Source of the DNA: Microbacterium sp. Root553
Lineage (GTDB): Bacteria; Actinomycetota; Actinomycetes; Actinomycetales; Microbacteriaceae
DNA length: 64,000 nt
Assembly: GCF_001426995.1 (NCBI RefSeq)
Contig: NZ_LMFY01000001.1
Location: 1,578,470-1,642,469, forward strand
Direction: 5' to 3'
The notes beneath the pieces were generated by a model, which had not been told where the DNA came from, did no database searches, and saw only the letters and a program-made list of their open reading frames with translations. The number at the start of each line of letters is the position of its first letter. The first letter of the stretch is position 1. Both the position numbers and the translations under genes were made by a program. This document shows positions 33,754 to 41,483 of the stretch, piece after piece.

Positions 33754-35441
33754 TCGTTCGACAGGCTCAGGGACCGAGCGTGGAGGGCCGCGTGCGCGGC
33801 ATCCTGCGTCTGGCGCAGCCGCCCGTCCGCCGGTTCCTGCCCGGCCTGATCTGGGGGTTCCTCTCGGCCGGTGCCGCGGTCAGCCTGCTCGCGGTGAGCG
33901 GCTGGCTGATCGTCAGCGCCTCGATCGTGGACTCTCTCGTCCCGCTGTCGATCGCAGTCGTCGGTGTGCGCTTCTTCGCCGTCTCGCGGGCGGTGACCCG
34001 CTACCTCGAACGGTTGAGCGGACATGATGCGGCGCTGCGTCAGCTCGCATCGACGCGCGCCGACATGGTGCGCCGCCTCACGCCGCTGTCGCCGGCGGGT
34101 CTCGGGCGCACCGATCACGGACGCGTGCAGTCGGCGCTCGTCGACGACGTGGAGAACCTGCAGAACCTGCCGCTGCGGGTGGTGCAGCCGCTCGCGGTCG
34201 CGGGCCTCGTCGCGTCGGGGGCGGTCGTGTTCCTCCTTTTCGTGTCGGTTCCCGCGGCATCGACGCTTCTCGCCTGCCTGATGATCGCGGCCACCGCGGC
34301 CGTCGGTCTCGGCTGGCTCTTCGGTTCCCGGGCCGAGGCGGCGGTCTCTCGGCGTCGCGGCGACCTGTCGGCCGCATTGACCGACTACTTCGGCGCGCTC
34401 GACGTGCTGCTGGCCTACGGGGCCGAGGCCCAGGCGCGGGAACGGGTCGCGCAGGCGGATGCCGAGCTCCGCCGCGCGGTCGGCAGGGCCTCGCTCGCGC
34501 AGGCGATCGCGGCCGGGGTCGTCTCGGCCGTCGCGGGTGCGGCGTCGGTCTGGGCACTCGCCGTCGCCGCTCCCGGGCTCGTGACCGGGGCGATCGACGG
34601 GCCATGGCTCGCCGTCGCGGTGCTGGTTCCGATGGTCGTGTTCGAGGTGTTCGGCGCGGTGCCGATCGCTGCCGCGTCGTGGCGCAGTGTGCGCTCCAGC
34701 GCGGAGCGGATCGTCGATGTGCTGCCGTCCGAGGCGCCGGCCGAGCTGCGATCCGACGACGGCGAGGACGTCGAGATCGCAGGAGTCCCGGCCCTGCGGT
34801 TGCGGGACGTGCGCGCCTGGTGGCCCGGAGGATCGCCGGCACTGCGGGGCGTCGATCTCGATCTGCAGCCGGGGGAGCGGGTGCTGGTCGCCGGGCCGAG
34901 CGGGGCGGGCAAGAGTTCTCTGGCGGCGGCGCTGGTCGGCTTTCTGCGGGTCGACGGCGAGTATTCCGTCGGAGGCATGGATGCCTCGAGGATGTCGGGC
35001 CCGGCGCTGCGTCGGACGATCGGGCTGTGCGAGCAGACGCCGCGGCTGTTCGACGAGGACATCCGCCAGAACCTGCTCTTCGCGCGAGACACAGCGACGG
35101 ACGAGGAGCTGCTGGCTGTGCTGGACCGCGTGGGCCTCGGCGCCTGGGTGCGCGAGCGCGGCGGCCTGGACGCTCGGGTCGGCGACCGCGGCGGTCTGGT
35201 GTCGGGTGGTCAGGCGCAGCGGATCGCGCTCGCGCGGGCGCTGCTGCGTGGATTCCCCGTGCTCGTGCTCGACGAGCCGACGGCGGGGGTCGATCCCGAT
35301 GCCTCCGATGCGCTGCTGAGCGATCTGCTGCAGGCGGCGGGGGAGCAGTCGGTGCTGCTCATCTCGCACGTCGAGCCGCCGCGCGGGACGGTCGATCGTG
35401 TCGTGCGGATCGAGGACGGTCGCAGCGTGGCGAAACGCTGA
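33750..35441 (+). CDS. cydC: Thiol reductant ABC exporter subunit CydC
   Basis: 563 residues, partner of CydD in the heterodimeric exporter. Six membrane segments are followed by an ATPase with Walker A GPSGAGKSS, signature VSGGQAQRIALARAL and Walker B VLVLDEPTAGVD. The start ATG overlaps the cydD stop (ATGA), showing coupling. Codon use is typical of the chromosome up to its stop, after which GC content falls sharply into the next gene. Confidence 0.93.
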   Translation: MIVRQAQGPSVEGRVRGILRLAQPPVRRFLPGLIWGFLSAGAAVSLLAVSGWLIVSASIVDSLVPLSIAVVGVRFFAVSRAVTRYLERLSGHDAALRQLASTRADMVRRLTPLSPAGLGRTDHGRVQSALVDDVENLQNLPLRVVQPLAVAGLVASGAVVFLLFVSVPAASTLLACLMIAATAAVGLGWLFGSRAEAAVSRRRGDLSAALTDYFGALDVLLAYGAEAQARERVAQADAELRRAVGRASLAQAIAAGVVSAVAGAASVWALAVAAPGLVTGAIDGPWLAVAVLVPMVVFEVFGAVPIAAASWRSVRSSAERIVDVLPSEAPAELRSDDGEDVEIAGVPALRLRDVRAWWPGGSPALRGVDLDLQPGERVLVAGPSGAGKSSLAAALVGFLRVDGEYSVGGMDASRMSGPALRRTIGLCEQTPRLFDEDIRQNLLFARDTATDEELLAVLDRVGLGAWVRERGGLDARVGDRGGLVSGGQAQRIALARALLRGFPVLVLDEPTAGVDPDASDALLSDLLQAAGEQSVLLISHVEPPRGTVDRVVRIEDGRSVAKR

Positions 35442-35551
35442 TGTCTCGGGGTGGTCGGTGGACCAGGCTCCGCTCGGTCTCGTGAGTACATACAGCCACC
35501 GCTAGCGAACCTAGAGTTCTCGCGCTGTGCGAAGGCATGCAAGGATGAATC

Positions 35552-38035
35552 ATGTTTGACTTGAAGGCTGTGATAGGGGCAGACAACTTTGATCGCCTCA
35601 TGCGGGGGCTTGCGCTTGGGCAATATAACGTGCTGCTCGGCGCGGGCGCCAGCGCGGACTCGACTGATAGGTTCGATCGAGGGCTTCCGGTGGGCAATCA
35701 ATTGCGAGATGAACTTGCCGCCGCATTCGGGATTCCTGACGCGGGGGGCAAGGGCCTGAAGCGGGTCTATGCCCTTGCTTCGGGCGAGACATCTAGTGAT
35801 GGACGCAGCGTTAGTGACTTTATTCGTGATCGCTTTACCAGCACGAAGCCAGCGTTCTGGCTCGATGACTTCTTGCGCGTTCGGTGGAACTCGCTGTGGA
35901 CACTAAACGTCGATGATTGCCTCGAAGTCGCCTCCGCGCGGCTCGGCGCTGGTGCTATTCAGAAACTCGTATCGAAGTCGTGGTCCGAACGTCACTACAG
36001 GGCAGACCAGAGAACCGGTGAAGTGCTACTCGTTCATCTTCATGGAAAAGCAAGTCGCTCGCAAAAAAAGAACGAGCTCATTTTTGATATTTCTGGGTAC
36101 ACAAACTCGCTGGACGAACAACATCGTTGGTTGAAGATATTTGGCGATGATTTCCCTTCAAAGCCCTTCATTGTGCTGGGTGCGTCGATGGATGAAGAGA
36201 TCGATCTGCAAGATATCTTCAGCGAGGGACGTCGCGCGGATGCTGAACATCCGTCCTTCATTGTTCTGCGGTCCATTGACAAGTTTCAGGACAAGGAATA
36301 CAGAAGCCTTGGTTTGGTGCCAATCGCCGCCACCGGAGAAGAATTTACGACTGCAGTTATTGCGGCGCTCCCGAGCTATCTCGCGCAGCTCACTGACGAT
36401 GAAGTTGGGGTGACAGAAGCGACGCCGGACGAGAGCATTCGCTTTCTCAACCAGTGGAAGAAGCTGCGGCGATCTGAATCGCTCCGGACTCCGAACGGGC
36501 ATGATCTCTATCTGGGGCACGAACCGGTGTGGCATGACGCTGTAAACTCTTTCATCAGTCGCCGGTCCGTAATCAAGCGTGCCATCGATGAAATTCATAA
36601 ATCATATAAGTCGCAGACAAGTGGCGCGATTCTACTCAGCGGCGAGGCGTTCAGCGGTAAGTCAAGCGTTCTGCTTAAGCTTGCGAGCGAGCTTATTGAC
36701 TCGGGGTACAAGGCCTGGCAGTTTGGCGGTGACGAAGCGCTCGATGTTGAGGCGGCACTCCATTGGACGATGAGGGACCCCAAAGCTGTCCTGCTCGTTG
36801 ACAACTCGTCCGACTTCGCAAAGGATGTTCACGAATTACTGGAGGAGGCAAAGAGTAGAAAAATTGTGGTTCAAGTCGTGCTTGTGGACCGGGCGCGCCG
36901 GAGCAAGCATATTTCCGAGATCCTTGCGACAGAGCGCTTTGTAGAACTCAAGGTCCACGGGAAGCTCTCAGCTGAGGAGGTCGATGCGCTCATTGTAACG
37001 CTCGATGCGAAGCGGAGGCTCGGAGCGTTGACGAATGAGAGTAAAACTTCGAGGAAGAAATACTTTAACGATCACGGCGAGAAGATATTCTCAGCTATGG
37101 CCGCTTTGGAGGACGGTCGCGGATTTCAACAGCGAGTTTCCGATGAATTGGCGCGAGCATCGTCGAAGTCGGCTAGAGCGCTTCTCGCGGCAGTTTCCTT
37201 GACAAGTCGACTCGGGTATCCACTTCCGTTCGAGCTCACAAAGACTAGTTGCGGACTTACGGCTGCAGACGCACAGATTTTGGTCGATGGCGAACTCTCC
37301 GATCTGCTAGAAGTTCGTTCCGGTGGGATCGCCACGCGCCACCGGATCTTCGGCGAGCTACTAATTGACGAACTTTCGGGTGAGGTGCGTAAAGACGCGG
37401 TAGTTCGGCTCGCTCTAGCTGCCGCTCCAAACGTCTCACCCGCCGCTATCCGCGCATCAACAATCTACTATCGTATTGCGCGCGGGCTCATGGGGGCTGA
37501 GATTTTGGGGGAGCTTTTCAGATCGCATAGTGAAACGATCTTGGAAGTGTACGCAGATCTTGAACATGCCTACGATTGGAATGCCCGTTATTGGGACCAG
37601 CGCGCGTTGGCGGCGGCGGATGCTCATAGGTACGAGAAGGCATATAGCTGGGCGGAACAGGCCGTTGCTCGAAAACGTGACGCTCTTTCACTAACCACAA
37701 CTGGAAAGGTTCTTATGCTTCGGGCTGTCTCGGAGGCATCGGCGGGAGAATGGCCCACTGACACATTTGAGAAGGCCGAACGCTACCTCGCTGATGCAAA
37801 GCAAGTGGAGGGGAGCCGCGCCGAGTATCCAATCGAGACGTTTTTGTATTATGTCGCCAGGCTCGTGCGTATGGTACCCGACAGGGACCCGGCACTGAAC
37901 CGCCAGATTCGCACCTTGTGGAATTCGTGGTTCGCATCCATCGCGGGTCTGGAGGAGGGCTCCAAGCTCCGGCTCGACCGGATAAGGCGCGAAAGTCTGA
38001 GGGACTGGGAGACAGCTGGGTTCGACGGGGCGTGA
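35552..38035 (+). CDS. SIR2-STAND-TPR protein, probable anti-phage defence gene (Avs5-like)
   Basis: 827 residues. Residues 1-280 form a SIR2-like NADase domain: GAGAS (30-34), NVDD (119-122) and HLHGK (162-166) are the expected nucleotide-binding and catalytic motifs. Residues 335-600 form a STAND-type NTPase with Walker A GEAFSGKS (364-371) and Walker B VLLVD (413-417). The last 140 or so residues (YDWNARYWDQRALAAADAHR and on) are helical, TPR-like. Known SIR2-STAND proteins such as Avs5 sense phage proteins and deplete NAD+. Codons rich in AT-ending choices set it apart from all neighbours, a sign of recent transfer. AAGGA precedes the ATG at 35552. It stands alone with no partner gene; close identity to a named system is unproven. 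Confidence 0.85.
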   Translation: MFDLKAVIGADNFDRLMRGLALGQYNVLLGAGASADSTDRFDRGLPVGNQLRDELAAAFGIPDAGGKGLKRVYALASGETSSDGRSVSDFIRDRFTSTKPAFWLDDFLRVRWNSLWTLNVDDCLEVASARLGAGAIQKLVSKSWSERHYRADQRTGEVLLVHLHGKASRSQKKNELIFDISGYTNSLDEQHRWLKIFGDDFPSKPFIVLGASMDEEIDLQDIFSEGRRADAEHPSFIVLRSIDKFQDKEYRSLGLVPIAATGEEFTTAVIAALPSYLAQLTDDEVGVTEATPDESIRFLNQWKKLRRSESLRTPNGHDLYLGHEPVWHDAVNSFISRRSVIKRAIDEIHKSYKSQTSGAILLSGEAFSGKSSVLLKLASELIDSGYKAWQFGGDEALDVEAALHWTMRDPKAVLLVDNSSDFAKDVHELLEEAKSRKIVVQVVLVDRARRSKHISEILATERFVELKVHGKLSAEEVDALIVTLDAKRRLGALTNESKTSRKKYFNDHGEKIFSAMAALEDGRGFQQRVSDELARASSKSARALLAAVSLTSRLGYPLPFELTKTSCGLTAADAQILVDGELSDLLEVRSGGIATRHRIFGELLIDELSGEVRKDAVVRLALAAAPNVSPAAIRASTIYYRIARGLMGAEILGELFRSHSETILEVYADLEHAYDWNARYWDQRALAAADAHRYEKAYSWAEQAVARKRDALSLTTTGKVLMLRAVSEASAGEWPTDTFEKAERYLADAKQVEGSRAEYPIETFLYYVARLVRMVPDRDPALNRQIRTLWNSWFASIAGLEEGSKLRLDRIRRESLRDWETAGFDGA

Positions 38036-38140
38036 TGTCGAACTCTCGCGCCTAGGTATTTCGGCAACACTGCACTCTCGGATCATTTGAGTTGTGCCTG
38101 GCGCGTCCGGCCTGTACTCCGAAGCCGCGCCTGGCCGAGT

Positions 38141-38917
38141 TTAGACGCTGAGGTCGGCGCGGGGCTCCATGACGATGCCCTGGGCTTCGAAGACGCGGCG
38201 GCGCTCCTCGATGCGCCGATGCAGTTCGACCTGGGCGTCATCGACGAGGCGCGGGTCGAGGTCGACGGTCGGGGGATGCGGGTCGCCATGGTTCGCGGCG
38301 ATGTAGGCATCGAGCTCGGGGCCCGACGTCCACGAGGTGATCAGCGCGAACCGCGGTGCCGCGCCCCGATGCCAGACGGCATGCCAGAAACGCTGGGTGT
38401 CGACGATGATCCGCGACCCCTCACGCAGCGGCAGGCGGATCTCGGTCGCCGGGTCGAAGCGGTCCGAGCGCAGCAGCAGCAGCGAGTCGGCGTCGTCGGA
38501 GAGGTTGTAGTAGCCCCGCACGACCCAGCCGGTGCCGTCTTCGTTCAGCCGGTTGTTGTCGTCCTGATGCAGGTTGTAGACGGCATCCGCATATTCGTTG
38601 GGCTGCAGCTCGATGACCCGGCAGCGACCGACTCCCGCGCCGGGCTCGAGTGCGCGGCGCTGCAGGGTGGGAGCGATCGCGACCTGCGACTCGACCCAGA
38701 CTCCGTCTTTGTCGCTGCGGGGCGGGGTCTGGTTCCAGAAGCCGTTGCACTCGATCTCGCCCGCGTAGCTCGCCAGAGGGGCGAAGCGCGTCACGCCCGA
38801 CGAGCGCCAGCCGACGTAGGTGAGGTCGAGCCACTCGGCGGGGTCGGATGCCTGGTCGTGGTCGTCGAGCACCACGTACCCGGTCTCGGCCAGCGCCTCC
38901 GATGTGATGAAGCCCAT
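38141..38917 (-). CDS. Predicted 2-oxoglutarate/Fe(II) oxygenase-like protein
   Basis: 258 residues, not a named family to me. A jelly-roll-like set of residues is visible: NLHQDDNNRLNEDG (His and Asp as possible iron ligands), DTQRFWHAVWHRGAAPRFAL (second His, then Arg for 2-oxoglutarate). The order H-x-D, H, R fits 2OG oxygenases, but the fold is inferred from pattern only. ATG at 38917 with GGAGGG upstream. A TTAGGCCATCCTAA dyad lies 24 nt before the start. Codon use is normal for the chromosome. It is convergent with the SIR2 island, and an imperfect hairpin (38096-38135) lies between them. Confidence 0.6.
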   Translation of the reverse strand: MGFITSEALAETGYVVLDDHDQASDPAEWLDLTYVGWRSSGVTRFAPLASYAGEIECNGFWNQTPPRSDKDGVWVESQVAIAPTLQRRALEPGAGVGRCRVIELQPNEYADAVYNLHQDDNNRLNEDGTGWVVRGYYNLSDDADSLLLLRSDRFDPATEIRLPLREGSRIIVDTQRFWHAVWHRGAAPRFALITSWTSGPELDAYIAANHGDPHPPTVDLDPRLVDDAQVELHRRIEERRRVFEAQGIVMEPRADLSV

Positions 38918-38940
38918 GGTTCGTCCCTCCGTCGCGTCAC

Positions 38941-38954
38941 TTAGGCCATCCTAA
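38941..38954 (-). promoter_or_regulatory. TTAGG/CCTAA dyad upstream of the oxygenase-like gene
   Basis: TTAGGCCATCCTAA is a 5-4-5 perfect dyad reminiscent of half sites of DtxR/IdeR iron boxes, though shorter than the 19-bp consensus. Iron control would suit an iron enzyme; speculative. Confidence 0.3.
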
Positions 38955-39045
38955 TCCGGCGGCCGCTGTCGGTCCCGGGGCCGTGCCGGAGATAACCGGA
39001 CGCTCCGATTCGCGCCGTGGCGCGGCTTGTCGTAAGCTAGTCCGC

Positions 39046-39136
39046 GGTGACGTGTCCGAGCGGCCGAAGGTGCAACTCTCGAAAAGTTGTGTAGGGTAAC
39101 CCCCTACCGTGGGTTCAAATCCCACCGTCACCGCCA
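39046..39136 (+). tRNA. tRNA-Ser (anticodon CGA) with encoded CCA
   Basis: Acceptor stem GGTGACG pairs with CGTCACC. The anticodon arm is CAACT, loop CTCGAAA, AGTTG, giving anticodon CGA. A long variable arm (GTAGGGTAACCCCCTAC) marks a class II serine tRNA, and the T arm is GTGGGTTCAAATCCCAC. G is the discriminator base and CCA is encoded at 39134-39136. Confidence 0.95.
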
Positions 39137-39140
39137 TGGA

Positions 39141-39165
39141 AACCCCCGAGAAATCGGGGGTTTTT
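39141..39165 (+). terminator. Rho-independent terminator of tRNA-Ser
   Basis: AACCCCCGA, loop GAAA, TCGGGGGTT, then a T run. Canonical intrinsic terminator 4 nt after the tRNA. Confidence 0.9.
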
Positions 39166-39293
39166 CCGTATCCCGGGTGTGGCGTGGTGCATTCTTGGTG
39201 CACATCTGAGCGACCCACACACAGCGGTACCCGCCTCGAGGTGAGGTGTTCACGGTCCTGCGTATCGGAGCGGCAGGTCTCCGAGCACCGCAC

Positions 39294-39728
39294 CTACCGT
39301 GTGGAGGGCTCACGCTCTCGAAGAAGATTCGTCACCCGAATCGTGCTCAGGAGCTGCCCGGAGTCGTCGCACACAGAGACCTCATGGACAGTCAACGTCC
39401 GTCCGAGTGTGAGGGCGACCGCGGTCGCCCTCATCCAGCCGTCGGCGAGGGAACGGTGGTGTGAGGCGTTCAGCTCGATGCCGACGGCGATTCGATGAGC
39501 CCCCGCATGAAGGTTCGCGGCGAACGAAGCCGCTGTCTCTCCGAGCACGCAGTATGCGCCACCGTGAGCGATGCCGAACGGTTGCCGGTTGCCGGCGGCG
39601 GGCATCCGGAGCACGGCGCGCTCCGGTGAAGCGTCCACAACCTCGATGCCCATTCGCGCCGCGAGCTCGCCATGCCCGCGCGTTTCGTTGTCCAGGGCGG
39701 GCGAGCCTCCCGGCGCATTCGAGTTCAT
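39294..39728 (-). CDS. PaaI-family hotdog thioesterase
   Basis: 144 residues. Hotdog-fold acyl-CoA thioesterase; the signature QPFGIAHGGAYCVLGETAAS contains the His-Gly-Gly motif and catalytic Glu/Asp of the PaaI/YdiI group. Later GIELNASHHRSLADGWMRAT is also typical. The start MNSNAPGGS at 39728 has GGAGAACGGA just upstream. It stands alone between tRNA-Ser and a 380-nt gap. It probably hydrolyses an aromatic or short-chain acyl-CoA. Confidence 0.85.
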   Translation of the reverse strand: MNSNAPGGSPALDNETRGHGELAARMGIEVVDASPERAVLRMPAAGNRQPFGIAHGGAYCVLGETAASFAANLHAGAHRIAVGIELNASHHRSLADGWMRATAVALTLGRTLTVHEVSVCDDSGQLLSTIRVTNLLREREPSTR

Positions 39729-40110
39729 TCCGTTCTCCTGAGCGTCGTGGACGTGACGCGGAATCGGTGGCTGACGCGATCCTCGTGGAGCACGGCGTGA
39801 TCACCTTCGTCGGAGCGGGCTTCTGCTGCCCTGTCAGCGGGACAGCACGTGCACTCCCGCTTCGCGCACTTCCCTGATTCCTTCAACGCGCGACGAAGTG
39901 GAGCAGCGATACGGCGGATCCCGATGCGTGGTCGCCGCGGGCTGAACGAACTGTATCGGGCCGGGGTGGGGTCCCACCCCGCCCGGGGGGTCGGGCCGCG
40001 GGATCGCTTGCCCCGCGGCCCGTCCATCGACGCACTTGCCGGAGATCAGGTCCTATATCCGATCGGTGTGAGGAGCTCCAGCATGTACGGCAGGCGGACG
40101 CGCGCGCCCC
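39729..40110. other. Gap without a supported gene; two GC-rich hairpins
   Basis: Open frames here give Arg/Ser-rich translations without motifs. CGGGGTGGG/CCCACCCCG (39962-39981) and GGGCCGCGGG/CCCGCGGCCC (39993-40021) are perfect stems. They lie beyond the 3' end of the MFS gene on the minus strand and probably act as its terminator. Confidence 0.5.
39993..40021 (-). terminator. Hairpin downstream of the MFS gene
   Basis: Perfect 10-bp GGGCCGCGGG/CCCGCGGCCC stem with a 9-nt loop, about 90 nt after the stop codon on the minus strand; a second 9-bp stem follows at 39962-39981. Confidence 0.5.
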
Positions 40111-41373
40111 TCAGGCCGAGATCTGCTCTCCGTCGGTCGGGGCCAGCGAGCCTTCTCCGCGTCCTCGTGAGCGGAACGCGAACCAGGCGACGAGCGCCCC
40201 GACGAGCACCCCGACCGCGAGGATCGTGTACATCACTCGCGGCGCGGAGAGGAGCATAGGCGTCCACAGGGCGAGGGCCGCTGCGACCACGCGTGCGGCG
40301 GCGATGATCGCCCCCTGTGCCGAAGATCGAAGCAGTGTCGGGAAGGACTCCTGCGTCCAGACTTTCATGATGCCCTCGAAAGCGAAGGCCGCGCCGAATC
40401 CGAAGAGCAGCTGCGCGACGAGAACTGTGGCCAGGCTGAATCCGAGGAGAGCGGGAACCGCGAACGCGGCGGTCAGGCTGATGACTCCGAAACCGAAGAA
40501 CAGCATGCGCCGACGACCGTCGACGATCCGCATGAACCAGATGGCAAGAACGATCGACACGGGCAGGGTCAACAAGGAGATGAGCGAACTCTGCTGCACC
40601 GTGAGGCCGACGACGTTGACATTGACGTAGGTGCCGAACTGGCCCTTCGTGTTCGCCGCCAGATTGGTGAGCGAGTAGAACACCAGAAGGCTCAGGAAGG
40701 CCACCAAGAGATCCTTGCGCTTGAAGATATCCCGGATACGAGCAGTGCGAGCGCGGTAGGTGGCCACGCCCGATTCGCGCTCCGTGCGCGCCTGCTTCCA
40801 TTCGGACGACTCAGGGAGCCTGAGGCGCAGAATGAGCACCACGAAAGACGCCAGTGCCACATGGCCGAAAACGATCTGGCCGCCCAGGGAACCCATGCCG
40901 CCGATGACGAGCTGCAGCGCATACGTGGCGATGATGCCCGAGTACCACAACACTTGCGACAGGCCGACGAGTTTGCCACGGTTGGAGTCGTCTGACGCCT
41001 CGGCGATCGTCGCGAGCGAAACCGGCAGGTCGGCGCCGCATCCCAGACCGACAGCGATGACGCCGATGAGCATCAGAGCGAAGTTCGGCGCGAAAACGAG
41101 GCCGGTGGCTCCCAGGAAGATGAGGACCATCGTCGCGAGGAAGACTCCTCTGCGGCCGAACCGGTCGCCGAGTCCGCCGCCGACGAACGCACCGACGGCG
41201 ATGGCGAGAGTCAGCGCCGACGACAGAATGCCGATCTGCGCAGGATCGAGAATGCCCGCGCCCTGATAGAGCACGAGTGCGGTGCCTGTGCCGACGATCG
41301 CGGCCGCGTCGATGTACGACGCCATCCCCGCGATCGAAGCGACTCGCCAGGGGGTCGGTGTGCTGCGAACCAT
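40111..41373 (-). CDS. MFS transporter (sugar/metabolite:H+ symporter-like)
   Basis: 420 residues, 12 hydrophobic segments. The loop GGLGDRFGRRGVFL between segments 2 and 3 is the MFS motif A, and the central loop LRLPESSEWKQARTERESG fits the sugar-porter/metabolite symporter groups. The ATG at 41373 has AAAGGAG 8 nt upstream; a TTG 12 codons earlier is less likely. It is divergent from a GH106-like enzyme and probably imports its substrate or product. A CTTGC-GCAAG dyad lies in the shared promoter space. Confidence 0.87.
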   Translation of the reverse strand: MVRSTPTPWRVASIAGMASYIDAAAIVGTGTALVLYQGAGILDPAQIGILSSALTLAIAVGAFVGGGLGDRFGRRGVFLATMVLIFLGATGLVFAPNFALMLIGVIAVGLGCGADLPVSLATIAEASDDSNRGKLVGLSQVLWYSGIIATYALQLVIGGMGSLGGQIVFGHVALASFVVLILRLRLPESSEWKQARTERESGVATYRARTARIRDIFKRKDLLVAFLSLLVFYSLTNLAANTKGQFGTYVNVNVVGLTVQQSSLISLLTLPVSIVLAIWFMRIVDGRRRMLFFGFGVISLTAAFAVPALLGFSLATVLVAQLLFGFGAAFAFEGIMKVWTQESFPTLLRSSAQGAIIAAARVVAAALALWTPMLLSAPRVMYTILAVGVLVGALVAWFAFRSRGRGEGSLAPTDGEQISA

Positions 41374-41394
41374 CGCTTGTTCTCCTTTGAATAG

Positions 41395-41435
41395 CTTGCC
41401 AGACAGCAAGTAGCGTCTTGTGGGGATGGTATAGT
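41395..41435. promoter_or_regulatory. Divergent promoter region of the MFS and GH106 genes
   Basis: CTTGC (41395-41399) and GCAAG (41406-41410) form a 5-bp dyad with a 6-nt gap, 22 nt before the MFS start. TATAGT (41430-41435) is a -10-like box towards the hydrolase gene. It is a plausible site for the MarR protein encoded at 44438. Confidence 0.4.
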
Positions 41436-41483
41436 GTCGTGAGGCAACTACACAAGCTCGAAGGAGCAGGATCGGAGTCGATC

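Noticed and set aside
35552..38035. Interpretation as a metabolic sirtuin deacetylase
   Set aside because: The protein has a fused STAND NTPase and TPR-like tail and lacks the four-Cys zinc module of deacetylase sirtuins.
38937..39293. Minus-strand frame across the tRNA-Ser giving VGFEPTVGGYPTQLFESCTF
   Set aside because: This is translation of tRNA-Ser in antisense, a well-known false protein in databases.
39137..39293. Integrated element at tRNA-Ser
   Set aside because: The stretch after the tRNA has no integrase and no repeated tRNA 3' end was found in the window, so there is no evidence for an attachment site beyond its location.
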